Source: Thiotrichaceae bacterium (GTDB lineage Bacteria > Pseudomonadota > Gammaproteobacteria > SZUA-140). From it: 64,000 nt of DNA. The notes below the pieces were generated by a model. That model was not told the origin of the DNA, searched no databases, and saw only the letters and a list, made by a program, of their open reading frames with translations. Positions 10,762 to 21,083 of this stretch are shown here, piece by piece. Position numbers and translations under genes: made by a program. The stretch spans positions 45,839 through 109,838 of the forward strand of contig NVTY02000009.1 of NCBI GenBank assembly GCA_002401765.2, written 5' to 3'. Each line of letters opens with the position of its first letter. Within the stretch, counting starts at the first letter, position 1.

Positions 10762-10785
10762 TTATTTTGTCCTCTTAAAATAAAA

Positions 10786-10813
10786 TGGGCCGACTAAAAA
10801 TCTAGTCAGCCCA
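10786..10813 (-). terminator. Hairpin followed by T-rich tract between the sulfite reductase gene and cysH
   Basis: Minus strand TGGGCTGACTA-gattttt-AGTCGGCCCA-type stem (10/11 paired) followed by TTTTATTTT. Confidence 0.5.
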
Positions 10814-10870
10814 AAAACAGCATCTATCTAGTTGTTTTAAAGGGCTATAGTAGCCCCTTCTTAAGGCTGA

Positions 10871-13168
10871 TTAACCAGCCTTTTTAACTCGGATGCGTGT
10901 TTTGTCGCCTTGCGCTTCAGTTTCCAGAATCTCATGGCCTTCGCTAGCGAGGCTTGAAGAGACCTGTTCCGATGGCTCACCACTGGTAAATAGGAAGTCG
11001 ATCACTTCACCGGTCGAGAATTTACGCAGTTCGTTACGGGCCTTGATGTAGTGCAGTGGACAACCGAAGGTGCTGAGATCGATCGCTTCGGCGGTCGCTT
11101 TCTCGGCAGCAGCGGCTGGAATTGCGGCGACTGATGCGCTCAGGTCGAGCTGCTGATCGATGGTCTGGCAGACGTTAGCCGCTTCCAGTGTCCAGTGATC
11201 CATCGCCTGTGTCAGTTCTGCAAAGCTGGCATCATTGAATTCATTTTGAAGTTCAGCAATCAGCTCACCAAACTCCGCGACCTGCTGGCCAAGCGCAGCA
11301 TGCGCGGGTAGCGCGGTCTGTAGTAGTTTGCCGATTTCCTGTAGATCATCGAGTGGCTTTTCACCGCCAATGAACAGCAGTGATTGACCCACGCGACGTC
11401 CAATTTCAGCGGCACATTCCAGTGCGTCATCATATTTACGCTGGAACATGAAGGCGTTGCGATAGGTACGTTCGGTGGCCGCTTCAGAGAAGTTGGCTGC
11501 AACCGTCTCCTGTGCCGCACCAGAACATTCGCCGCCACCCAGTTGCAGTACTTTGAAATCAGCCTCGTCGCCATGATCGTGCAGAATATTCGGCACGTCT
11601 TCTTCAGTGACGGTGGCTTCATCGACCAGTAGTTCTTTAAAATAGGCGGTGTCTTTGCCTTGTGCCCAGTTAAAGAAGCTCTCGTCGCCACTGTGATCAG
11701 ATTTGTAGGTCTCTTTCACTTTTGTGATGGCTGTCTCGATGCGTGCAGAAGGAACGGTTGGCCCCTTGATCGCAATCGCACCACCGTTACGGCCATCACC
11801 ACCGATGTACATCTGGTAATGCGGAATCAGCTTGCCGTGTTTACGTTTGCCTTCACCGTAGATGCCGATGTCACCCGTTTCAGGTTGCGCACAACCGTTA
11901 TGACAACCACTGACGCGGATGCGCAGGTCATCGTCGCCACCGCTCAGTTTAGGGCCGAGGATGGTGGATGAGGTGATGCCGAGACGACAGGTTGAGGTGC
12001 CAGGGCAGGCAACCACGTCGTCACCGGTTTCAGGCTGTCTCAGCTCAAGTGCACCAAGGTCAGCACGCACAGCAGCAATTTTGTCATCCGGCACGCCGAC
12101 CAGCATTAGGTTTTGATCCTGCGTGGTGCGGATATCAGTGATGCCGTGATTGCGCATCAGACTCGCTAGACCACGCAGCTGTACCGGCGTGATATCACCA
12201 ATCGGCAGTGAGATCGGGAACACGTTAAGGCCTTCCTGCTTCTGCGCGAGTACTGCGCGAGGCGAGCCTGGGTTGTCATAACCCTTACCTGATTGTGGTT
12301 CAACCCAGTCGGCGGCTGGCAGGGTTTTGTCTGCCAGTGCGGTGATGGTACGTTCCAGCTCTTCTTTGTATTTTTCGATAAAGCCATCTTTGCCAAACTT
12401 GTCGACCAAGAACTTGATGCGTGACTTGGCGCGCATGCGGCGGTTCGAGTAGCGGTTATGCAATGAGATCAGCGCTTCCATTGAGGCGAGTAGCTGTTTC
12501 TCAGGAACGAACTCTTCAACCGTGATGGCGTGACGCGGTTTGTGACCCAGGCCACCACCGGCAAGGATTTTGAAACCCGGTACGCCATCTTTTTTGGTCG
12601 CCACAATGCCGACATCGTGAATCATCGCCTGTGCACAATCAGACTCACAGCCAGAGAAACTCATTTTGAATTTACGTGGCAGATGCTGGGTCAGTGGATA
12701 GCGTAGGAAATGCTGTGCCACATTGTTTAGAATCGGTGAGATATCGGTGTGTTCATGTGGGCAGACGCCAGCGAGCGCGCAGCCGGTGATGTTGCGCACG
12801 GTGTTATTACAGGCCTCACGTGAGGTCATGTTCGCTTTGGCGAGCAGGCGAATCGCATCTGGGGTCTTTTCCAGTGGAATGTAGTGCACCTGAATTGCCT
12901 GACGGGTGGTGATGTGGGCGAGGCCGCGCTGTGAGAACTGCTCAACGACATCGGCGACGTGATCTGCCTGATCGGCATTGAACTGTCCGGCAGGAACCTT
13001 GATGCGTACCATGTTGACGCCTTCCTGGCGCTGGCCGTAGATGCCCTGCTGCAGGCGCATCGATTGAAAACGGTCATGGTCGATACGCCCTTCAAGGAAC
13101 GCCTGTAGCGTCTCTTCGTAGCGCGTAATCTCTTCATCACTGGTTAATGGGTTTGTTATAACCGCCAT
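10871..13168 (-). CDS. Nitrite/sulfite reductase hemoprotein fused to C-terminal TusA-like domain
   Basis: Ferredoxin-nitrite/sulfite reductase repeats, siroheme/4Fe-4S motifs (GCESDCAQ; CRLGI; GCHNGCAQPETGDIG); C-terminal DLSTFGCPLHYIKARNEL TusA-like. Confidence 0.85.
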   Translation of the reverse strand: MAVITNPLTSDEEITRYEETLQAFLEGRIDHDRFQSMRLQQGIYGQRQEGVNMVRIKVPAGQFNADQADHVADVVEQFSQRGLAHITTRQAIQVHYIPLEKTPDAIRLLAKANMTSREACNNTVRNITGCALAGVCPHEHTDISPILNNVAQHFLRYPLTQHLPRKFKMSFSGCESDCAQAMIHDVGIVATKKDGVPGFKILAGGGLGHKPRHAITVEEFVPEKQLLASMEALISLHNRYSNRRMRAKSRIKFLVDKFGKDGFIEKYKEELERTITALADKTLPAADWVEPQSGKGYDNPGSPRAVLAQKQEGLNVFPISLPIGDITPVQLRGLASLMRNHGITDIRTTQDQNLMLVGVPDDKIAAVRADLGALELRQPETGDDVVACPGTSTCRLGITSSTILGPKLSGGDDDLRIRVSGCHNGCAQPETGDIGIYGEGKRKHGKLIPHYQMYIGGDGRNGGAIAIKGPTVPSARIETAITKVKETYKSDHSGDESFFNWAQGKDTAYFKELLVDEATVTEEDVPNILHDHGDEADFKVLQLGGGECSGAAQETVAANFSEAATERTYRNAFMFQRKYDDALECAAEIGRRVGQSLLFIGGEKPLDDLQEIGKLLQTALPAHAALGQQVAEFGELIAELQNEFNDASFAELTQAMDHWTLEAANVCQTIDQQLDLSASVAAIPAAAAEKATAEAIDLSTFGCPLHYIKARNELRKFSTGEVIDFLFTSGEPSEQVSSSLASEGHEILETEAQGDKTRIRVKKAG

Positions 13169-13223
13169 TACTTTTCTCCTGCCCTAAGCGCGGGCGATAT
13201 ATTGTTTTTCAGTTCTTCGTGTT

Positions 13224-14012
13224 TTATGAAAACACGGCAAATTTAAGTCCGATCAGCAACAACATGGTTGCCAGAATCGGGCGCATTACTTTTTCCGGGA
13301 CTACGGTGCTCATATGGCTACCGATAAAAATACCGGGCAGTGAGCCAGCCAATAAATAGGCTAGCAGCGTGTAATCAACGGTGCCCATCTGCATATGCCC
13401 CATGCCTGCAATGGCAGTGAGGGGCACCGCATGAGCCAGATCAGTGCCGACAACGCGCATGGTCGGCAGTGATGGGTATAAAAACAGTAGTATTGCCGCC
13501 CCAAATGCACCTGCACCGATCGAGGTGATGGGTACCAGTATACCAAGCATCACGCCGGCCAGTATGGTAACGGGTGTGCGCCATTGTTTCCAGCTTGGCA
13601 GTAGCTTTTTAATCCCTTCCCCGGAGTGCTGAATGGTGTTTTTGAGGTAGAGGGCGAACGCCGTTAAGATCAGCGCAACACCGAGTGAGGTGTTGACCAG
13701 TGCATCGATCTGGAAGTCGGGCGAATGAGTGAGTACGTTATCTAGCACATAAACCGTGAGAACGGCGGTGGGCAGGCTGCCCAGTGCCATCCAGCCGACA
13801 ATATTCCAGCAGATGGTGCCACGGCGGTTATGCGAGATGATGCCGCCTGTTTTGGTGATGGCGGCAAATAGCAGGTCTGTACCGACGGCGACGATCGGTT
13901 GCACGTTGAAGGCGAAGATCATTAGTGGCGTCATCAGCGAGCCGCCGCCAACGCCGGTGAGACCGACGAGCACGCCAACGGCGAATCCCGAGATGATATA
14001 GATGATTTCCAC
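13224..14012 (-). CDS. TauE/SafE-family sulfite/anion exporter-like permease
   Basis: GFAVGVLVGLTGVGGGSLMTPLMI N-terminal motif; repeated GAGAFGA...VGTDLAHA. Confidence 0.85.
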   Translation of the reverse strand: MEIIYIISGFAVGVLVGLTGVGGGSLMTPLMIFAFNVQPIVAVGTDLLFAAITKTGGIISHNRRGTICWNIVGWMALGSLPTAVLTVYVLDNVLTHSPDFQIDALVNTSLGVALILTAFALYLKNTIQHSGEGIKKLLPSWKQWRTPVTILAGVMLGILVPITSIGAGAFGAAILLFLYPSLPTMRVVGTDLAHAVPLTAIAGMGHMQMGTVDYTLLAYLLAGSLPGIFIGSHMSTVVPEKVMRPILATMLLLIGLKFAVFS

Positions 14013-14188
14013 GTTATTTTGTCCGCTACCTGAGGTGTAACCAGGTGATTTTTAAGGTGTCTTTAGTTTGTGCAGTGTTTACAGGGAGCGTGATTCTAGC
14101 ATAATCCAATAGTATCAATAATAATAAATAGTGCTATCTATAGAACTTTTAGTTATATAGAGTTGATGTGCTTAAGTATGGAGCGAAG

Positions 14189-15103
14189 ATGAATTTCCAA
14201 CAATTACGATATATCCGCGAAGTCGAACGCTGCGGGCTTAACATTTCGAGTGCTGCAGAGGTACTGCATACCGCGCAGCCAGGGGTAAGCCATCAGATTC
14301 GCCAACTTGAAGAAGAGCTGAATGTGCAGATCTTCGAGCGTAATGGTAAGCGGCTCGTTGGTGTGACCCAGCCGGGGCGGGCGGTATTGGCGATGGCAGA
14401 GCGGGTGCTACGCGAGCTGGATCATATTAAACAGGTGGGGTTTGAATTCACCCATGAGGCGAGTGGTAGCCTGTCGATTGCCACCACCCATACCCAGGCC
14501 TGCTATGCGCTGCCGCCGGTGATCAAGCGCTTCACTGAACTCTATCCCAATGTGCGGCTGCATCTGCATCAGGGCAGTCCAACTCAAATCGCACAGTTGG
14601 CCGCATCCGGGGTGGCCGATATTGCAATCGCGACCGAGGGGATTGACCTCGACGAAGACCTGGCGATGATGCCCTGCTATCAGTGGAATCGCAGTGTCAT
14701 CGCGCCATTGGGCCATCCTGTTCTTGAGTGTGAACCACTGACGCTGGAGGCGATCGCCAGCCATCCGATCGTCACGTACGACTTTGCCTATGCTGGGCGC
14801 AGTAAGATTAACCGCGCCTTTGAGGATGCAGGGCTGCGCCCCAACATGGTGTTGACCGCGCTCGATGCCGATGTGATCAAGACCTATGTGAAACTGGGGT
14901 TGGGGATCGGCTTGCTGGCAACGATGGCCTATGATCCCGAGCGTGACGCTGCCCTTGGCATGACCGACGCGGCGCATCTGTTTGAAGCGAGCACCACGCG
15001 TATTGGCATTCGGCGCGGCAGTTATCTGCGTGGTTTTCACTACGCCTTTATCGAGATGTTTGCGCCGCATCTGGATCGCAAGGCGGTTGATGCGGCGATG
15101 TAG
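14189..15103 (+). CDS. cysB: CysB-type LysR transcriptional regulator
   Basis: MNFQQLRYIREVERCGLNISSAAEVLHTAQPGVSHQIRQLEEEL... CysB-like throughout; ORF track start 14168, MNFQQL at 14189. Confidence 0.92.
   Translation: MNFQQLRYIREVERCGLNISSAAEVLHTAQPGVSHQIRQLEEELNVQIFERNGKRLVGVTQPGRAVLAMAERVLRELDHIKQVGFEFTHEASGSLSIATTHTQACYALPPVIKRFTELYPNVRLHLHQGSPTQIAQLAASGVADIAIATEGIDLDEDLAMMPCYQWNRSVIAPLGHPVLECEPLTLEAIASHPIVTYDFAYAGRSKINRAFEDAGLRPNMVLTALDADVIKTYVKLGLGIGLLATMAYDPERDAALGMTDAAHLFEASTTRIGIRRGSYLRGFHYAFIEMFAPHLDRKAVDAAM
15005..15103 (+). repeat. Direct repeat copy 1: 3' end of intact cysB
   Basis: 99 bp aligned to 22112-22210; the last 66 bp identical by manual comparison. Confidence 0.9.
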
Positions 15104-15204
15104 TGATGTTATACGTCTGTTAGCGGATAAAAAGCTTTACGAATCAGTAACGTGGTTTCCGTTGGGCATAGGGGGTGGCGCGCCGACTCGTCACAAAGGC
15201 TGTG

Positions 15205-16317
15205 TTAACAGCCATTATTATCCGCTCCAACCCCGTAGTCCTTGATCTGCGATACGTCACAGAACGAGGCGTACTCAACGGCAAACTGATCAAAACTATC
15301 GTCGAAATAAGTGTATGTGCCTCGGTCATAAGTGCTGGGGTTAACCCAGCCGCTGTCGCTGGCGAAACCTGTGCCAGCGGTAAAAGTGTAGCGCCCTGCG
15401 GTGGGGGCGGCATTCCCCGCTTCGGAGTCTGTACTCATGTCAAAATTACCGACAGCGGCTGTTCCGCTTAACGTGAGGGTGTTCACCAACACGCCACTCG
15501 CGCCGGTGTCGTTACTGACGGTGAGAGGGCTACCGTCGTCGCTATAGCTAATCGCGCTCATGTCTGCAATGAAAACCATATCGAGATCGCCTCGATTCTC
15601 ATCAACTAATGATAGCGTTTGAATGATTTTGGGTTTCAGGGCATTAATATCGGTACCGATATAGTTAAAGGCGGTCTTGTTAAATTCTTGGTAGAAAACA
15701 CCTTTACTGCCATTCGTATTCGGGTTAGCGCTGGCGTCGCTTTGGAGCACCTGTTTCATCAGTACACGCACGGGGTTACCGGTACCAGCACCGGTAAAGG
15801 TGTTGTTGTTGAGCTTCCCGAGGGGGTCGGAGCCATTCCCTAAATCGGGATTAAGACCATCGCCGAACCCTAGATGACCACCTGAGTCCGAGGGGGCATC
15901 CGGATCGCCGTCATCCCAGCTAAAGTTGTTTTGGCTGGCGAGGATATAGACCTCCTGGGTAAAACCTTCGCCGGGCAGGCCAATGACCATATGAAAGTAG
16001 CGGTTCCCCAGGTCGTCCGAAACCATTTCGTTGATCCAGGGCTGGTTGCCATTATCGGCATTATTGACATCATCGCCATCGCAGGCTTCCTGGTTGACCT
16101 GGCTCCTGCCGCTACCGCAGACCATGGGAAAAACATCGTTAAAGTCGTTGACGACGTTCATGGTGCTGTCGCGCCCCATGTCGAACTCAAAGTCCACCGC
16201 GTGGGCACTGGGCAGCGTTACGGCACACAGGGCCGCAAGGATCATACTGGCACACAGGCAACGTTGCAGCTGATAGTTGAGAGGTCGAATGGGAAATATG
16301 GCATGAGAGTGGTTCAT
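15205..16317 (-). CDS. Secreted protein, paralog 1 of a 4-member local family
   Basis: Signal peptide; family motifs YFHMVIGLPGEGFTQEVYI, GAGTGNPVRVLMKQ, FIADMSAISYSDD, YASFC. Confidence 0.8.
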   Translation of the reverse strand: MNHSHAIFPIRPLNYQLQRCLCASMILAALCAVTLPSAHAVDFEFDMGRDSTMNVVNDFNDVFPMVCGSGRSQVNQEACDGDDVNNADNGNQPWINEMVSDDLGNRYFHMVIGLPGEGFTQEVYILASQNNFSWDDGDPDAPSDSGGHLGFGDGLNPDLGNGSDPLGKLNNNTFTGAGTGNPVRVLMKQVLQSDASANPNTNGSKGVFYQEFNKTAFNYIGTDINALKPKIIQTLSLVDENRGDLDMVFIADMSAISYSDDGSPLTVSNDTGASGVLVNTLTLSGTAAVGNFDMSTDSEAGNAAPTAGRYTFTAGTGFASDSGWVNPSTYDRGTYTYFDDSFDQFAVEYASFCDVSQIKDYGVGADNNGC

Positions 16318-16673
16318 ATGCTACCTACACTTTTTGGGGAACTGCCGCCGCATATACCGCTTTATTCCTGGCAGCGTTCCTCTGGTGACTCCATGGAGTG
16401 ATACAACAGACGCTATTCCGGCGCTGTTTAGCTGCGGTACGACAAAAACCATACTATGGAAGTACCTTACTCAATATGTCGGCTGGTAGCCAAAATTCTT
16501 GAGGATGTGTGGGTGCCATAGAGTGGCGCCATGCTCTAGCTGCTGAAGCCCGTTTCTGGCGCAAAAAACGAGTATATAGATGGAAACGCAGCGATTATCA
16601 TCTGATCTGCAAGAGCCTGGGGTCAGAACTCTGAAACGTTAACGCCTAATTTAGGCAGCATTGATGTGAAATT

Positions 16674-18637
16674 TTACTGCGCGCCATTGAAATAGCTTTC
16701 AGCCAGTGCAAAGGCTTTTACCACCACTTTTTCACCTATCAGGTGACCAGGGATATCATCTGCCGGTGGATGAATGCCACCCCAGATACGAGACAGGCTG
16801 GTCTGATCTGAAGCGTCGCGATAGGTTGCCCATTGCAGCGTGATATCAACACTTGGCCCCTCTTCAAACACCAAAAACTCATTTTTCCTGGCAACAAACT
16901 CACCCATGCCGCCGGGGAAAAATGGATCGCCCGTTAACGATGTTAACACCTCAGCTGCGGCGCGCGAAAATGTTGAGTGCCCGGAAACGTAACCAGCAAA
17001 AGGAGGCGTGACAAAGGTGGGCCGCTGATAAGGCCACCAGTTCTCAGCCAGTATCCAGTCCACATCCGCCACATCACTGTTTGGGTTGCTGATATAGTCA
17101 GGTCCACGCCACGTGTACAATTTTATTTTATTGAGGTGCTCATTGCTGACACCGACCAGAGGATCACCTGGCCCTACCAGCTCAATAAAACCGGGGACTA
17201 ACGGAATGCCACCCACAGAATAATTAGCCTGCCCCGAATCACTACTCTGCCCAAGGTCCGCCATCGCACGAATGGCAGAGATGGGACGAATATAATCGTA
17301 CCAGCCTTTAAGCCCCCAGGCGGCAATTGCGGAATCATGCATGGCACCACCGAGGGCAAAGTAGGCCTTTACATCCCACTCAAGTTTACCCAGCAACGGT
17401 CCCTGGCCCTTAAATTTTCTCTCCAGCTCAGGCTGATCATTGACCTCGTTCAGAATCACAAACCAGTGCCCCGCTGGTGTCTCTGATGTCGGCCCATCGG
17501 CCCAATACTCCGCCAGCACACGGGTAAAATCACCCCTGGGCACTATATTAGACGCATATGGCAAGCCAGTATTCAGATTAACGATGTGACCCGTGCCCGG
17601 GTCTCCACCGTTGAGATCATCATAAAAACCACGGAAATCGGCAAATATCTGCGGAAAAGATTGCACATTGCCAAACGAGCCGGGTGATATATCCCACATC
17701 ACATTGTCGCTCGGATCAAGGTGAGAGGCCCAGATTAGACCATTGAAAAGCCCCACTGATACTCATCTGATAACCCACCACCCGTGCCAACATCTATCGC
17801 TGGCGGTGCCCCCGGATCATGATAAACCCAATAATCATAACCACTGCGTTAGATTGTCCGGTCAACAGCGGTTAAAGCAAAAGGAGAAACCCGTCCCCAC
17901 TCGGCCCCCAGAAACTCCAGCGCAGATCCAGGCAGGGTATTTCCAGACTGATCGATAAACGATGCCAGCGATAAGGGTTGCCAACGGTTTAAGTCGATGA
18001 TGTCCGGATTCCCTGGAGAAGTGGGCGCCAGTGGATCATTCACGGGTCGGTAAGCGTTATTAACATAAAAGCGCTGTTCGTTCGCGCCATCCTGCAAGCC
18101 ATAAGCAATCACGCATTGGGCAGTGTAATTACCAAGCGCAGCGGCCGAACCACTCGTATAATCGGTAGTGGTGATGGCCGCGTTATAACCAAGATTTGCC
18201 AGCAACGCATTAAATGCCGCCTGTGTCAGTGAGACACTGGGGGAGTTTTTAAAGCGATGTGTCAATAAGCGATAAGCTGCAAAACTGATGGCCTCACGTC
18301 GTACACTTTCTTTATTCTCACCGAATGGGACATTAGTGCTATTAAACGCGCAATAATAGCCATCAACTGTTTTGCCGAGCAAATACGTAGACGCCACACC
18401 ATCAAAAACTGCCCAGGCATCATACATCGCCATTGAAGTATGAAAAAGATTACGTGAGTGAACCGTAGGCCTGGCGAGATCCACTCTGATCGCAGCCAAC
18501 AACGCCTCATTCCATTGCCGTGCAACGGAGGGCGTATTATCACTTCCTGAACGATCAGAATGACAACCGGTGAAGAGAAATATGAGCGCAACCAGCACCG
18601 CCCAGCCTTTTCTTTGTGAAAAAAGTGATGTCTTCAA
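16674..18637 (-). pseudogene. Vanadium-dependent haloperoxidase / PAP2-family gene split by an in-frame stop and a frameshift
   Basis: ORFs 17849-18637 and 16674-17756 together cover one protein; catalytic motifs KGWYDYIRP, SGHS, SRIWGGIHPPADD present; TAA at 17849-17851 then in-frame RSGYDYWVYHDPGAPPAIDVGTGGGLSDEYQWGFSMV before a 1-nt frame shift near 17733-17740. Confidence 0.8.
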
Positions 18638-19140
18638 TATTCTGCCATCTGTATTTAACAGTAAAACTCAGCCACGGGAATGCATATTACCGGCATAGAG
18701 CAGTATTAACGTTGACAGAACCAGCCCTGCAAATGACTGGCAGATTCAACCCTAAAGTGCATAGCCACCTAAGCTGCGATGGCAGCCATATGTTTCGCCC
18801 GCTGGCGGTCATAAGCGAGGCGAGGGCCGCTAGTCGCCCACGCCGCCTGCCCTTTCGTAATGATGAGCGCTGCAAATGACGTAGATATGCAGGAGCGGCT
18901 TTAGTGGGTGTCGAGCCGGCCCGGGCAAAAGGAATCTGCTGTCGCGTAAGTGAGTGAATGATTGGCATGGACGCCAAATAATGTTTAGCGAAGTAGCGAC
19001 ACAATCGATTAGATGTGCCATCCATGCACAAAAACACTAACAAATAACGTCTCCGTTTCATCTAATCTGGGGGCGGGGGGATCAAGCGCAGATGAGATTA
19101 GCCAGCCCCTGACAACAATGCCATTTGAGCGGTTTGAACG

Positions 19141-20670
19141 TCATACCCACCTCTTTGCGGCAGGCGGCTGATTCGAAAAAACGTTGCGTAGTGTCAAGCC
19201 AGCGAGTGCAATAATGATCATCAATAAGTCAATGAAAGCAAATGCGCCCGTGCCATCGCTTACCGTACCATCATCGTCCCCACTAACTGGCGGATTAGCG
19301 ACAGGCAGCACAATGGATTGTAAAAATATCTCTTTATTGCCATCTGCGTTCCCACCGGTGAAATCAGCCTTTGAGTGATAGACCACCTGCGTGCCATCGG
19401 CCGAGATGCGAGTTCTGATGCGGCCACTCTTCTGCACGCTGTCATCAGTGACCTGCGACAACCAGGCCCCATCTGTACTGGAGGCAAACAGTTCGTTTCC
19501 CAGATCGAGGTTATTACCCGCCACCAGATCGGCCTTCGCAGTGAACATCACTGCTGTACCATCGGCGGAAATACTGGGCATACGAGCATCGTGCTTGATA
19601 TCATTGACAAAGGTCAATTGCGTCAGGTTAGTACCATCGCTCTTGACTACAAAGATTACGTCAGCCAGCGTCGGGTTAGTCCCCAGCGGGTTGATACAAG
19701 CAGCAAATGCTACCCAGGTGCCATCCGCAGAGATGCTGGCTTCGAATGCATCCTCGGCTAGAATATGCGCCGGGTCATCAATGTCCGTATCGCTCAATTG
19801 CCGGGTATAAGCGCTGCGGCTGCTGGGGAGTGCGCCGTTTGCCAGATAAGCCGTGAGATCAAACACAAAGATTTCGTTACTGAAGTCATCATTGAGCGGC
19901 GGTGTTAGGTCAATAAAAGAATCAAAGGCGATCTTGCTGCCATCGGCTGAAATCGACGCGGCACGTGACGCATCATCGCGTTTGCCAGCGATCTTTGGCG
20001 CGCCTTCCGTAATCTGCATCAATCCCGAGCCATCGGCATTAACAACGAAGAGTTCTACCGTGCCATCTGCATTTTCATCGAGCAGATCCTGGCTTGATTG
20101 AAACACGACGGTATTACCGTCGTCCGTGATATCGGGGTTGGTAGAATCCCCACCTCGGCCACGCGTCAGCTGTCTGAGCCCGGTGCCATCGCTATTCATG
20201 ATGAAAATCTGGGAGTAGCGGACAGTCTTTGTGTCCTCAAATATTGTGCCGGGATAAATAATGACTTCTTCTGGTGGATTTTCGTCATTGATGAGGTTAG
20301 CGTCGGACTCGAAAACAACGACACTGCCATCGGTCGATAAACGGGGGTTTCGCGAATCGCCCGCTACAGCGCTTGTCAATTGGCGCAGGTCGGTGCCATC
20401 GCTCTTGATGATAAAAATAGTATCAACGTTCGAGGTGTTCCCGTCCGTGACCAGGTCGGCGTTGGAATAGAACGCCACCGTTGAGCCATCAGCGGAAATA
20501 TCAGGATATGAGGAATCGACTATGGGGCCAGTATTGCTATCCTGGGCGGCGGTGAGCTGCACCATCGAACTCGACACCACTGCGGCCTGCGCCGGGAGCG
20601 CCAGTAAACCGGATAAAAAAATCAAACATGCCGAGGTGTTAATAAATGTTTTGTAATTCATATTGTTCAT
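19141..20670 (-). CDS. PD40/TolB-like beta-propeller secreted protein with C-terminal TM tail
   Basis: Signal peptide; repeated ISADGSTVAF..DLVT..NxEIFI.xxDGTxLxQLT units; C-terminal hydrophobic segment. Confidence 0.8.
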   Translation of the reverse strand: MNNMNYKTFINTSACLIFLSGLLALPAQAAVVSSSMVQLTAAQDSNTGPIVDSSYPDISADGSTVAFYSNADLVTDGNTSNVDTIFIIKSDGTDLRQLTSAVAGDSRNPRLSTDGSVVVFESDANLINDENPPEEVIIYPGTIFEDTKTVRYSQIFIMNSDGTGLRQLTRGRGGDSTNPDITDDGNTVVFQSSQDLLDENADGTVELFVVNADGSGLMQITEGAPKIAGKRDDASRAASISADGSKIAFDSFIDLTPPLNDDFSNEIFVFDLTAYLANGALPSSRSAYTRQLSDTDIDDPAHILAEDAFEASISADGTWVAFAACINPLGTNPTLADVIFVVKSDGTNLTQLTFVNDIKHDARMPSISADGTAVMFTAKADLVAGNNLDLGNELFASSTDGAWLSQVTDDSVQKSGRIRTRISADGTQVVYHSKADFTGGNADGNKEIFLQSIVLPVANPPVSGDDDGTVSDGTGAFAFIDLLMIIIALAGLTLRNVFSNQPPAAKRWV

Positions 20671-21083
20671 TTTTCCAAATTTTTAAGGACATTACCACTC
20701 ATTCTAAGTTGTCAATGCTTTCATAAAGAGTACGCGCAGTCCTTATTCCCTGGCGGCATGTACAACGCCAGCGCTACTTAGCGCATGATGAAACATTCAG
20801 GTGGCGGGAACGTACCATAATTGACGATAATCAGCAATGATCAACGAGTGTTTTATAGGGCAATCAAGCGATATTGTAGTGGTGGCTCTAGCATGGAGTC
20901 ATACAATGAAATAGTTGATTCTGCATTTTAATTGGAATATAGTGGTTGCCTGTCTTTACTTGCATAGGCGACGGGTTCCAAAGGATCGATTCCCGTCTGT
21001 AAAATAAGCTTGAAGTTCAGCCTTATATACCTGATAAATTGGGGGCTATTCTTCAACATTTTAGTGTATTGATGGGAGGGTAG

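Noticed and set aside
16600-16660. GAGCCTGGGGTCAGAACTCTG sequence and GCCTAATTTAGGC palindrome as a REP/RAYT element
   Set aside because: Reminiscent of RAYT-associated sequence, but no transposase and no second copy seen; the palindrome may simply be a terminator
18687-19061. ORF 18687-19061(-) and REP-like GCAGGAGCGGCTTTAG segment
   Set aside because: Low-complexity, non-homologous-looking translation; single REP-like match too short to support
20970-20997. tRNA T-arm-like sequence GACGGGTTCCAAAGGATCGATTCCCGTC upstream of paralog 2
   Set aside because: No acceptor, D or anticodon arms around it; at most a small 5' UTR hairpin
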